This document shows positions 24,107-31,607 of a DNA stretch of 64,000 bases, piece after piece. Under the pieces are notes generated by a model, which saw only the letters and a program-made list of their open reading frames with translations, had not been told where the DNA came from and did not search any database. The stretch comes from Mesorhizobium sp. WSM4313 (GTDB taxonomy: Bacteria > Pseudomonadota > Alphaproteobacteria > Rhizobiales > Rhizobiaceae). A program made the translations under genes and the position numbers. Position 1 is the stretch's first letter. Each line of letters opens with the position of its first letter. The stretch spans positions 1 to 64,000 of the forward strand of contig NZ_NSFT01000008.1 in NCBI RefSeq assembly GCF_002294725.1, in the 5' to 3' direction.

Positions 24107-25015
24107 ATGACCAATGAGCCAGAACCAAGCTTGTCGCTGCTTGCTCTGCAGGACGCCTCACTTGAGGCAGTGACTGTGATCCGCGATGAGATCCGGTTCA
24201 TCTTCGAGAGCAATCCAGAGAAAGGGCCGTTTTCGCAGACCGTTTATGGCCTCGTACGGCTGATGGGCGATCGAAGCCAAGCCACGTTGATGCTAGCCAG
24301 CTGGTCGATGCCATGGGATGCCGAGATTGTCTTGCGGGCATTCTACGAAACCGCCGCCAAGGTCCTTCTCTTGACGATGTCGCCTAACGGTCAACGGGAA
24401 AAACTGCTGACGGAATTTTGGGATGATTTCGATTCAATCCACACGATTCGGCGGGCACGCAAGGCGGCACTTGCGCTCGGCACGCCTGGTGAGGGCGAAG
24501 GCGATCGAGACGTTTTCGAGGCGCTGATCGATCCCGATTATAACGACCTGTCACATCGCCATAATAAGGCTGCCCGGAAAGCGATCGAGCAGCGGTGGTC
24601 GTTCTCGGAGATAATTGAGACGCTCTCACGCTTGGGTGCCGGAGAAGATGTCCGGCACGTGAAGTCGTTGCTTCACATGTACGGTATGGCCAGCCATTTC
24701 GTCCATGGCGACAAGACGGCCTTGGATTTGGCCCACGACCGGGTTACGCGTCCTGAACCTGAAAGATCGATAGTAGCGGCCGCTCAGGCTGCTCGCATCC
24801 ACTCTGACATCGTACATCTCTGGTTCATGTGCACAGACACGATTTCGCGCGCCCTAGGCGTTCCGTTCAGTGATGCCGCCACAGTCGTTGCGGCGGTGCG
24901 AAAGGTAGAACAGTTGGGTAGACCTTTCGTCGTACTGTTCGAGGAGAGCCAGAAAGGGTTTTACCAAGGCTTGCGGGACAAATATGCGAGTAAGCGGACT
25001 GAGGTGGACCGGTGA
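24107..25015 (+). CDS. DUF5677-like protein with lower-GC coding
   Basis: A 302-residue all-helical soluble protein. The start (LALQDASLEAVTVIRDEIRF) and ASWSMPWDAEIVLRAFYETA resemble the DUF5677 family, an uncharacterised group that recurs in accessory regions and often near defence or mobile genes. Base composition looks lower in GC than the neighbours and the codon choice is less biased, suggesting recent transfer. No catalytic residues are evident. The 249 bases before it hold no clear gene. Confident as a gene, weak in function. Confidence 0.7.
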   Translation: MTNEPEPSLSLLALQDASLEAVTVIRDEIRFIFESNPEKGPFSQTVYGLVRLMGDRSQATLMLASWSMPWDAEIVLRAFYETAAKVLLLTMSPNGQREKLLTEFWDDFDSIHTIRRARKAALALGTPGEGEGDRDVFEALIDPDYNDLSHRHNKAARKAIEQRWSFSEIIETLSRLGAGEDVRHVKSLLHMYGMASHFVHGDKTALDLAHDRVTRPEPERSIVAAAQAARIHSDIVHLWFMCTDTISRALGVPFSDAATVVAAVRKVEQLGRPFVVLFEESQKGFYQGLRDKYASKRTEVDR

Positions 25016-25036
25016 CTTCAGGCCCCGCCTACGCCC

Positions 25037-25225
25037 TCAACCTTCCTCCGGCACCACAAAGGAAAGCGCGATCAGGTCATCGACGTCGATGCCGCCATGG
25101 CCATTGTCCAGCACGTCCGCGACCTTTTGAAAGGCCAGCATGTCATCCATGCTGAGCTTGGCTTCCCGCAGCCTGTCTTGCAAGCCCGCCACCTTGGTTT
25201 CCAGGATCCTGGAAGTCTCGATCAT
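25037..25225 (-). CDS. small hypothetical protein, 62 aa
   Basis: A 62-residue acidic helical protein (MIETSRILETKVAGLQDRL, then DDMLAFQKVADVLDNGHGG) with a short coiled-coil-like first half. No family is recognised. Its first 83 bases overlap, in another frame, the end of the membrane-protein gene at 25143-25505, so the two may be translationally coupled, or a frameshift may have separated a single gene. GCATGA-type overlap is not exact. Confidence 0.5.
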   Translation of the reverse strand: MIETSRILETKVAGLQDRLREAKLSMDDMLAFQKVADVLDNGHGGIDVDDLIALSFVVPEEG

Positions 25226-25505
25226 GCTTGCCTCCGTTGCTGTCCAACGCCGCGTTCCACACGCTCAGCATCAGGCACGTGAACACGACCGGCCCGATGA
25301 AAAGGCCGATCGCCACGGCCGCCGCAATGCCCATCCGCTCCGCTTTGGCGGTGATCCTTGCAAGGCCGTCATCGGCCGGGACGAGATTGGAAAGATCGCC
25401 GTGTTGGAGCGCGCTGTTGTCGTTTACGGCCGTCGGGGGCATCTCCCACCGCTCTCGGAAAGGAAGCTGCTGCTCGGCAAAAGGTTCGCGGGCACTCATC
25501 CGCAT
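25143..25505 (-). CDS. small membrane protein
   Basis: A 120-residue protein. After a 60-residue soluble N-terminus, one long hydrophobic helix (MGIAAAVAIGLFIGPVVFTC) spans the membrane; the C-terminal tail, rich in Gly, Gln and Asn, is unlike a normal domain and lies where the reading frame overlaps the next gene. Start ATG at 25505 follows GGGGGTGTGACCT. It begins 4 bases after the stop of the zinc-ribbon gene, so the pair is an operon. Function unknown. Confidence 0.5.
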   Translation of the reverse strand: MRMSAREPFAEQQLPFRERWEMPPTAVNDNSALQHGDLSNLVPADDGLARITAKAERMGIAAAVAIGLFIGPVVFTCLMLSVWNAALDSNGGKHDRDFQDPGNQGGGLARQAAGSQAQHG

Positions 25506-25508
25506 AGG

Positions 25509-25712
25509 TCACACCCCCGAAAACGCCGCCTTGCCGTGGCGTTCGAAAAGCGCCAGCTTGGCCGAATAGCCAAGCCTGAGCTTGGTCTTGCAGGCATCGC
25601 ACCGAAAGGTGCTCACCGACTTGAACCATGAACCGTTCCTGATGATCGGCCGGCGGCAATTCGGGCATTCATAGCGAAGACTCACGTCCCGCAACTCCTC
25701 GGAAATCGACAT
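25509..25712 (-). CDS. small zinc-ribbon protein, 67 aa
   Basis: A 67-residue protein with two CxxC pairs, CPNCRRPII at residue 16 and CDACKTKLRLG at residue 38, 18-20 residues apart: a typical zinc ribbon. The start at 25712 (MSISEELRD) is chosen because the upstream open frame lacks a conserved N-terminus. It leads into the membrane-protein gene, with a 3-base gap. A nucleic-acid or protein-binding function is plausible. Confidence 0.65.
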   Translation of the reverse strand: MSISEELRDVSLRYECPNCRRPIIRNGSWFKSVSTFRCDACKTKLRLGYSAKLALFERHGKAAFSGV

Positions 25713-25913
25713 TGTCCACCTCTGTCCCCAGCCCCTGTTCTTTCTGCGGATGCCCACCACCTGGGAGCAGGTGGCGGGCGATCCAGCCAACTGACGATGA
25801 AGGGACTGATTGCTCGTCAGCGCAGCCCTAATGAGATTGCAGGGATTATGTTTCGCGCGATGGACCAATGCGCTGGCGAATGGGACCTCAGTCGGATCGA
25901 GGGCCGTATCAGC

Positions 25914-25938
25914 GGAACCTAATGTTTCTCGCGCGCTT
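25914..25938 (+). promoter_or_regulatory. EcfG/RpoE2-type promoter candidate
   Basis: GGAAC at 25914-25918 and TT at 25937-25938 are 18 bases apart, the GGAAC-N18-TT form used by the general stress sigma factor of rhizobia. It lies immediately before the ATG of the first DUF768 gene (25947), so the transcript would be nearly leaderless. Confidence 0.55.
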
Positions 25939-25946
25939 ATGGCCAC

Positions 25947-26318
25947 ATGAGCAGGCGAGGTCTCGACTTCTTCGACAGATGGATGGCGGAGCATCTGCCG
26001 AACGTGATGACGGATGACCCCGTCGCAGTGGCCGACCTCGCCGACGAAATGATCAAGGCGGCCGAGCGCGAAGGCATCGCGGCCAGCGAGATCAACGAGG
26101 AAATCGAGAGCGTCTTCGAGGTGATCTTCGAGGCGCTGCAGCATCGCGAAGGCAGTCTGGGGGAGAGCGACCAGGCTGTCTTTGAGCTGCTTGCAGGGCG
26201 CCTGGCAAGGGAGGCCGGCATCACCCAGGAGCAAGCCGGCGAGCTGATCGAGACGATCGGAACCGACTGGGGTTCGCTCCTTCGCGAAGCTCATTTTCTG
26301 AAAGAGCAGGGGGGATGA
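25947..26318 (+). CDS. DUF768-family protein 1
   Basis: A 123-residue protein starting MSRRGLDFFDRWMAEHLPN, the signature of DUF768. Then DPVAVADLADEMIKAAEREG and an acidic helical tail follow, ending HFLKEQGG. The family is essentially limited to Mesorhizobium and has no assigned function. The length is about 120 residues, usual for the long form. The stop overlaps the start of the second DUF768 gene by 4 bases (ATGA), so the two are translationally coupled. A GGAAC-type promoter precedes it. Confidence 0.82.
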   Translation: MSRRGLDFFDRWMAEHLPNVMTDDPVAVADLADEMIKAAEREGIAASEINEEIESVFEVIFEALQHREGSLGESDQAVFELLAGRLAREAGITQEQAGELIETIGTDWGSLLREAHFLKEQGG

Positions 26319-26539
26319 GCGAGCGTGGCGCGGAGTTCTTTGGCGGATGGATCACCGATAATGTGATGCGCGGTAATGTGGGCGCGGACATCGTCTCGGT
26401 AGCCGAACTGACGGCCAAGCTGTTCGCCGATGCCAGGGCGGCAGGTATCGCCGAGGACGAGATTGAAGAGGAAGTCGGAAGCGCATACGAAGCGATCCTG
26501 GCCGCCATAGTCGGCTCCGAGCACAGCGGCAATCCGTAA
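26315..26539 (+). CDS. DUF768-family protein 2
   Basis: A 74-residue paralogue of the preceding gene; the two N-termini align (MSERGAEFFGGWITDNVMRG with MSRRGLDFFDRWMAEHLPNV). It is shorter by the C-terminal helical part. It overlaps gene 1 by 4 bases and may form a heteromer with it. Function unknown; shared transcription under the 25914 promoter is expected. Confidence 0.8.
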   Translation: MSERGAEFFGGWITDNVMRGNVGADIVSVAELTAKLFADARAAGIAEDEIEEEVGSAYEAILAAIVGSEHSGNP

Positions 26540-26598
26540 CGATCGGATGGCCGTCCATGCGAACTGGGGAGCGGCGGTGAGATCCGCGCCGAACCATA

Positions 26599-26623
26599 GG
26601 AACATTAGCGCGCCCTAAGGGTT
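26599..26623 (+). promoter_or_regulatory. EcfG/RpoE2-type promoter candidate
   Basis: GGAAC at 26599-26603 and TT at 26622-26623, again 18 bases apart, 28 bases ahead of the ATG of the 43-residue gene. The surrounding text GGAACATTAGCGCG recurs at 26905, the copy before the next small gene. Confidence 0.6.
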
Positions 26624-26650
26624 CTCTCAGCAAGGATCGCAGGTGGAACC

Positions 26651-26782
26651 ATGGCCGAGTTGGCATTCGCTTTTGTGTACTATTCGGGGCTGACCGGCCA
26701 TGACATGGTGGGTGCGGTCGTGTCTTTGACCGCGGGGCTTCTTCTCTACAACGTTGTGCGCGAAGACCGGCCAAACCGATAA
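26651..26782 (+). CDS. small membrane protein, 43 aa
   Basis: A 43-residue protein starting MAELAFAFVYYSGLTGHDMV with a hydrophobic helix GAVVSLTAGLLLYNVV and a basic end. AGGTGG lies 5 bases before the ATG. It has an EcfG-like promoter 28 bases upstream. Small membrane proteins of this type are frequent in stress regulons; no specific role is known. Confidence 0.6.
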   Translation: MAELAFAFVYYSGLTGHDMVGAVVSLTAGLLLYNVVREDRPNR

Positions 26783-26904
26783 CCAGCCCGATAATCATGA
26801 GCGGCTCGAAAGCGGGTGGTGCCCGCGAGCCTGACCGGCGGCGGGCACGGACCGGATGCAGGGTGCCTGCCGAACGACGGACGCTTGGAGCAGCCGCCCT
26901 GCTT

Positions 26905-26929
26905 GGAACATTAGTGCGTGCTAATTATT
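26905..26929 (+). promoter_or_regulatory. EcfG/RpoE2-type promoter candidate
   Basis: GGAAC at 26905-26909 and TT at 26928-26929 are separated by 18 bases, 25 bases ahead of the ATG of the 25-residue gene. The 10 bases after GGAAC (ATTAGTGCGT) closely match the copy at 26599. Confidence 0.6.
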
Positions 26930-26953
26930 AGTCCTCGATAGGAGGACCTGCCA

Positions 26954-27031
26954 ATGCACAGCATTATCTATCTTATCGGTCTCGTCGTCGTCATTCTCGC
27001 CATCTTGAGCTTTTTCGGGCTTAGACGGTAA
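26954..27031 (+). CDS. single-helix membrane micropeptide, 25 aa
   Basis: A 25-residue frame (MHSIIYLIGLVVVILAILSF plus FGLRR) that is one hydrophobic helix with a basic end. A strong TAGGAGG site lies 7 bases ahead of the ATG, and an EcfG-type promoter stands just upstream. Micropeptides of this pattern are widespread in rhizobia and are thought to act at the membrane under stress. It is too short for any family call. Confidence 0.6.
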   Translation: MHSIIYLIGLVVVILAILSFFGLRR

Positions 27032-27284
27032 GGGCCAAGCGGCCGGCACGGTCGCCAGACATGCCGGTTTCAATTTGACAGTGCCAATATCATGGCGCCA
27101 GCCAAGGAAACCCGCGGATGGAGGTGGCTGCGGATATCTTCGCCTATGTCTGGGACGCCTGCGTGCTGCAGCAGTTCTGTCGATGCATTCGTCGCCGCCC
27201 GTTGCCGAAGTCAAACGGCGGCAGGAACTGCGTGAGCGGCTCGACAGCCGATGGTGGGCGTGTGACGGCCTGCCGCCGGTTCAC

Positions 27285-27530
27285 TCACCCTCCAGCCAGC
27301 CGCGGCAGCAGGAAAATCTCCGCCCCCTCCGGCAGTTCCTTGCTCCACGTATCCCGATAAATCGTCCCGTCGATCGCCACCGCGATTCCCCGATCGATCC
27401 ACGGCTCGATCCCGGGATACTGTTCCGCCAGCTTGCGGAACAGCTCCCTTATGTCCTTGGCCTCGATCTCGTGCTTGGCCTTGCCGCCGGCGACGGCGCT
27501 GAGCGAGCCCCAGAGGGTGACCTCGACCAT
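27285..27530 (-). CDS. MoaD/ThiS-family sulfur carrier-like protein
   Basis: An 81-residue ubiquitin-like protein ending in Gly-Gly (LPRLAGG), the mark of MoaD-type carriers that are adenylated and thiocarboxylated. The beta-grasp core is seen in VEVTLWGSLSAVAGGKAKHE. The carrier makes the dithiolene sulfur of molybdopterin. It lies downstream of the molybdenum hydroxylase operon on the same strand, after a 172-base gap containing a long palindromic element, and may serve that enzyme. A role as a different thiolating carrier is possible. Confidence 0.78.
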   Translation of the reverse strand: MVEVTLWGSLSAVAGGKAKHEIEAKDIRELFRKLAEQYPGIEPWIDRGIAVAIDGTIYRDTWSKELPEGAEIFLLPRLAGG

Positions 27531-27552
27531 CAGCGCCTCAAGGTGCGTCGAT

Positions 27553-27670
27553 ATTCAGGTGAGGCCGGCCTGCGAATGACGGCTTCCTGCGCTTCCGGTG
27601 CTCACGTACGTCAAGTACGCTCCGCTCCGGTTCTCGGAAGCCATCATTCTCGGCTCGGCCTGACCTGAAT
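27553..27670. repeat. large imperfect inverted repeat
   Basis: A 118-base element whose two arms run from ATTCAGGTGAGGCC at the left to GGCCTGACCTGAAT at the right, and continue with partial pairing (CGAATGACGGCTTCC against GGAAGCCATCATTCTC). The centre holds CGTACGTCAAGTACG. It lies between the MoaD gene and the molybdenum hydroxylase operon and looks like a dispersed rhizobial palindromic element. It could also form a strong terminator for the operon. Confidence 0.6.
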
Positions 27671-27702
27671 CTCAACACACCTTGCCCTAGCTTGGATACC
27701 TC

Positions 27703-29967
27703 TCAGCCTTCCCGCTCCGCCTCCAGCGCCGCCAGGATGCGCGGCGGCGACATCGGGATGTGGGTCATGCGCACGCCGACCGCGTTCGACACCGCGTTGG
27801 CGATCGCCGCCAGCGGCGGCACGATCGAGGTTTCGCCCACGCCGCGCACGCCGTAGGGGTGGTTGGGGTTGGGGATTTCCAGGATCTGCGTATCGATCAT
27901 CGGCAGGTCGGAGCAGACCGGGATGCGGTAGTCGAGGAAGCCGGCGTTCTGCAGCCGCCCGTCCTTGCCGTAGATATACTCCTCGTTGAGCGCCCAGCCG
28001 ATGCCTTGCGCGGCGCCGCCCTGGTACTGACCCTCGACATAGGTCGGGTGCACCGCCTTGCCGGCGTCCTGCACCACCGTGTAGCGGATCACCCTGGTCG
28101 AGCCCGTCTCGGGGTCGACCTCGACGTCGCAGATATGGGTGGCGAAGGACACGCCGGCGCCGTCGGCGACGAGCTCGCTATGGCCGGCGATCGGCCCGCC
28201 GGTCGTACCCGACTTGGCCGCGATGTCCTTCAGCGACAGCGGCGAGAGGTTGCCGTATTTCTCGCCCTTGGCGATGGCGTGGCCCTTTTCCCAGGTCACG
28301 TCCTCCACCGGGATGTCCCACATCTGCGCGGCGCGATCCTTGAGGATCTTGATCGCGTTGCGCGCGGCCGAGATCGTCGCCATCGAGGAGGAGAAGGTGC
28401 CGCGGCTGCCGTCGGTCATGTCGTTGTAGCCCAGCGAAGACGTGTCGGCGACGATCGCCTTGACGTTGGAGTAGTCGATGCCGAGCTCCTCCGCCGCCAC
28501 CAGCGACAGCGAGGCGCGGGACCCGCCGACATCGACGGTGCCGACGGCCAGCGAGACCGTGCCGTCCATGCCGATGTTCAGATCCGTGCAGGTCTGGCCG
28601 CCGAAGTTGAACCAGAAGCCGCAGGCCATGCCGCGCCCCTGGTTTGCTTTCAGCGGCGCCTTCATGTGCGGATGGCTCTTCACCGCCTCCAGCGTCGGCC
28701 CGATGCCGATCGGTCCGTAGATCGGGCCGTAGGACGAGCGCGTGCCTTCCTGCGCGGCGTTCTTGATGCGGAAGTCCACCGCATCCATGCCGAGCTCCTT
28801 GGCGAGCTCGTCCACCGCGCTTTCCACGGCAAAGGCGGCCATCGGCGCGGAGGGCGCGCGATAGGCCGCGGTCTTGGGCCGATTGACCAGCACTTCGTAG
28901 CCGACGGTCTTGACGTTCTCGAGCTTGTAGCAGGCGAAGGCCGTCATGGCGCCGATCTCGGCCCAGGAGCCGGCATAGGGGCCGCAGCTATAGCGCAGCG
29001 TCGCTTCCGCCGCGGTGATGGTGCCGTCTTTCCTCGCGCCGATCTTGACGTCGATCGAGGTGGCGCTGGTCGGGCCCGAGGCGCGAAAAACCTCGTCGCG
29101 GGTCATCACCAGTTTTACGGGACGGCCGGCCTTGCGCGACAGCGCCAGCGCCACCGGCTCGGCCCAGACATGGGTCTTGCCGCCGAAGCCGCCGCCGATC
29201 TCCGACGAGGTGACGCGCAGCTTCGAGGCTTCGAGCCCAAGCAGCTGGGCGCAATGCTGGCGGTAGACGAAATGGCCCTGCGTGCACACCCAAAGCTCCG
29301 CCGTGCCGTCCGGGTTGACGCTCGCCACGCAGGCATGCGGCTCGATATAGCCCTGATGCGTCTGCTCGGTCTTGAACGAGCGCTCGACGATGAAATCGGC
29401 CTCGGCGAAACCCTTGTGGACATCGCCATGGCCGAACTGGGTGCGCTTGGTGACGTTGGAGGGCTTGGCCGGCTTTTCCTCCAGGCCCTCGGTATAGACC
29501 TGGTCGTTGATCAGCGGCGCGTGGTGCTGGGCCGCCTCGTCGACATCGGTGACATGCGGCAGCACCTCATAGTCGACCTCGATCAGCTTCAGCGCCTGGC
29601 GGGCGGTGCGGGCGTCGATCGCCGCCACCGCGGCCACCGCATGGCCGTCATAGAGGGCCTTCTTGCGCGCCATGCAGTTGTCGAGGATGTCGTACATGGC
29701 GGCATCGCCGTCGGTGAGGTCGGGCAGGTCCTTGGCCGTGATCACCGCCTTCACGCCGGCGAGCTTTTCCGCCTTCGACGTGTCGATGCTTTTGATCACC
29801 GCATGCGCGTGCGGGCTGCGCAGGATCCGGCCGACGAGCTGGCCGGCCATGTTGAAGTCGGCACCGTAGCGGGCGCGTCCCGTCACCTTGTCGACGCCGT
29901 CGGGGCGGACCGGCCGCGTGCCGACCGAGGAGAAATTGCGTCCGGAGTAGCGCGGATCGAAGTTCAT
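27703..29967 (-). CDS. molybdopterin-binding subunit of a xanthine dehydrogenase-family hydroxylase
   Basis: A 754-residue large subunit. FGGGFGGKTHVWAEP-like sequence (read as GGGFGGKTHV near residue 262), QGHFVYRQHC near residue 235, and GVGETSIVPPLAAIANAV near the C-terminus carry the Mo-cofactor contacts and the active-site glutamate. The active-site loop AYRAPSAP differs from AYXCSFR of form I CO dehydrogenase, so this is not a CO dehydrogenase but a general aldehyde or heterocycle hydroxylase. The operon order is FAD (30446-31306), 2Fe-2S (29970-30446), Mo subunit. Substrate unknown. Confidence 0.93.
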   Translation of the reverse strand: MNFDPRYSGRNFSSVGTRPVRPDGVDKVTGRARYGADFNMAGQLVGRILRSPHAHAVIKSIDTSKAEKLAGVKAVITAKDLPDLTDGDAAMYDILDNCMARKKALYDGHAVAAVAAIDARTARQALKLIEVDYEVLPHVTDVDEAAQHHAPLINDQVYTEGLEEKPAKPSNVTKRTQFGHGDVHKGFAEADFIVERSFKTEQTHQGYIEPHACVASVNPDGTAELWVCTQGHFVYRQHCAQLLGLEASKLRVTSSEIGGGFGGKTHVWAEPVALALSRKAGRPVKLVMTRDEVFRASGPTSATSIDVKIGARKDGTITAAEATLRYSCGPYAGSWAEIGAMTAFACYKLENVKTVGYEVLVNRPKTAAYRAPSAPMAAFAVESAVDELAKELGMDAVDFRIKNAAQEGTRSSYGPIYGPIGIGPTLEAVKSHPHMKAPLKANQGRGMACGFWFNFGGQTCTDLNIGMDGTVSLAVGTVDVGGSRASLSLVAAEELGIDYSNVKAIVADTSSLGYNDMTDGSRGTFSSSMATISAARNAIKILKDRAAQMWDIPVEDVTWEKGHAIAKGEKYGNLSPLSLKDIAAKSGTTGGPIAGHSELVADGAGVSFATHICDVEVDPETGSTRVIRYTVVQDAGKAVHPTYVEGQYQGGAAQGIGWALNEEYIYGKDGRLQNAGFLDYRIPVCSDLPMIDTQILEIPNPNHPYGVRGVGETSIVPPLAAIANAVSNAVGVRMTHIPMSPPRILAALEAEREG

Positions 29968-29969
29968 GA

Positions 29970-30446
29970 TCAGGCTCCCTTCATCACGTTTGCCGCATCC
30001 TGGACGGCGCGCACGATCTTGTCATAGCCGGTGCAGCGGCAGAGATTGCCGGCCAGCCCAAAGCGGATTTCCTCCTCGGTGGGCGAGGGGTTCTTCTCCA
30101 GCAGGTCCTTGGCCGCGATCAGGAAGCCCGGCGTGCAGATGCCGCATTGCAAGGCCGCATGCTCCAGAAACTTCTGCTGCAGCGGATGCAGCTGGTCGCC
30201 ATGCGCCATGCCCTCGATGGTCTCGACCTTGCGGCCCTCGGCTTCCGCGCCCAGCACCAGGCAGGAGCAGACCAGCCTGCCGTCGACTATGACGCTGCAG
30301 GCGCCGCAGTCGCCGGTGCCGCAGCCTTCCTTGGCGCCGGTCAGCCCCAGCCGGTCGCGCAGCACGTCCAGCAGCGTCTCATCGGGCTGGCACAGATACT
30401 CGACGGCGTCGCCGTTGATCGTGGTTGATACAGCTATACCGGCCAT
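29970..30446 (-). CDS. 2Fe-2S subunit of the molybdenum hydroxylase
   Basis: A 158-residue ferredoxin-type subunit. The first cluster ligands are in KEGCGTGDCGACSV and VCSCLVLG, and the second in HAALQCGICTPGF with GNLCRCTGYDKI, both complete. It transfers electrons from the Mo centre to FAD. The start ATG at 30446 touches the stop of the FAD subunit gene (overlap of one base), and 2 bases separate it from the Mo subunit gene, so all three are one operon. Length and order match CoxS-type subunits. Confidence 0.95.
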   Translation of the reverse strand: MAGIAVSTTINGDAVEYLCQPDETLLDVLRDRLGLTGAKEGCGTGDCGACSVIVDGRLVCSCLVLGAEAEGRKVETIEGMAHGDQLHPLQQKFLEHAALQCGICTPGFLIAAKDLLEKNPSPTEEEIRFGLAGNLCRCTGYDKIVRAVQDAANVMKGA

Positions 30447-31306
30447 TATTTGCCTCCCGCACGCTTGTAGGCGGTCGTTGCGGCTCTCTGTGCCAGCACG
30501 CCCGCGACTTTCCGTCTGAATTCGATGGTGCCGCGCTTGTCGTCGATCGGGCGGCAGGCGCCGGCGCAGATCTTCGCCAGCCGCTCCAGCGTCTCTTCGT
30601 CGAGCTTCGAGCCGATCAGCACTTGCCCGGCTTCCTCGACCAGAAGCACCGTGGGTGCGGCGGCGCCGAGCGCCACGCGGGCGGTCTTGATCGCGCCCTT
30701 CTCGTCCAGCGTCAGGTTGACGCCGGCGCTCACCACCGCGATGTCCATCTCGGTGCGCGGAATGAAGCGCAGATAGGCGTCGCCCGCATGCTCAGGCCGC
30801 TTGTCGAGCAGGATCGCTTCGATCATCTCGCCCTTGGCCAGAGACGTGCGGCCGGGTCCGGTCGGCACGGCTTCCACGGCAATCGTGCGCTTGCCCGAGG
30901 GCCCGGCGACGACTGCTTGTGCCGCGGCCGCGACCAGCGCCGGCACGCTGTCGGCGGCGGGCGAGGCATTGCACAGATTGCCGGTGATGGTGCAGCGGCC
31001 CTGCACCTGCTTGGAGCCGATCAAATTGGCCGCCTCGACCACGCCGGGCCACGCCTTGCGGAGCGCCTTGTTCTCGCCCAGCACCGCGCAGGGCACCGCG
31101 GCACCGATCCGAAAACCGTCGGCCGTTTCGGCGATGTCGGCCAGGCCGCCGATCGCCTTGATGTCGACGATCAGCTCGGGCTCGATGAAGCCGCCCTTCA
31201 TCCTCACCAAAAGGTCGCTGCCCCCGGCCAGGATCGCGGCCGGGCCTACCGCCTTGGCGAGCTCGCCAACGGCATCTTCGATTGAAAGCGGACGTATGTA
31301 ACGCAT
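30446..31306 (-). CDS. FAD-binding subunit of the molybdenum hydroxylase
   Basis: A 286-residue CoxM-type subunit. AILAGGSDLLVRMKGG at residues 24-39 and TITGNLCNASPAADS near residue 107 form the FAD site. The start ATG at 31306 (MRYIRPLSIEDAVG) is the family's normal N-terminus; the open frame further upstream is not used. It is the first gene of the operon and the divergent GlxA-type regulator gene starts 301 bases away. The gap holds the promoters of both. Confidence 0.93.
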   Translation of the reverse strand: MRYIRPLSIEDAVGELAKAVGPAAILAGGSDLLVRMKGGFIEPELIVDIKAIGGLADIAETADGFRIGAAVPCAVLGENKALRKAWPGVVEAANLIGSKQVQGRCTITGNLCNASPAADSVPALVAAAAQAVVAGPSGKRTIAVEAVPTGPGRTSLAKGEMIEAILLDKRPEHAGDAYLRFIPRTEMDIAVVSAGVNLTLDEKGAIKTARVALGAAAPTVLLVEEAGQVLIGSKLDEETLERLAKICAGACRPIDDKRGTIEFRRKVAGVLAQRAATTAYKRAGGK

Positions 31307-31607
31307 CGTCTCCCCTTGGTGGTCATAATCGGATCGCCCGTTATAAAGCGTCTGGTTATAATGGCCATCCCGTTCGTGCATGTCCGGGTTGGGCCAGAGC
31401 CCTATTCCAGATGCGCCCAGAGGGCGGGCCAGGGGCAGGCAGCGCGACAGAGCCGGATGCGGCAATCGCCCGGCGGAGCCATTCATGCGATTAACGCCAT
31501 GCGCGTCGCCTATTGCCTGCGTGGCGGCGTTGGCGAAGCAGCGCCGACCGTGCGGAATGGTCGAAGATGGCTTTGAGACAAGGCAGGGGGCGTCGGCTCG
31601 CAAAAGC

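Noticed and set aside
27760-30027. Very long open frame opposite the molybdenum hydroxylase gene
   Set aside because: It is the complement of a clear gene, with His/Arg/Asp-rich shadow composition typical of GC-rich DNA.
27703-31306. CO dehydrogenase (coxMSL)
   Set aside because: The active-site loop is AYRAPSAP rather than the form I AYXCSFR, so a general hydroxylase label is safer.
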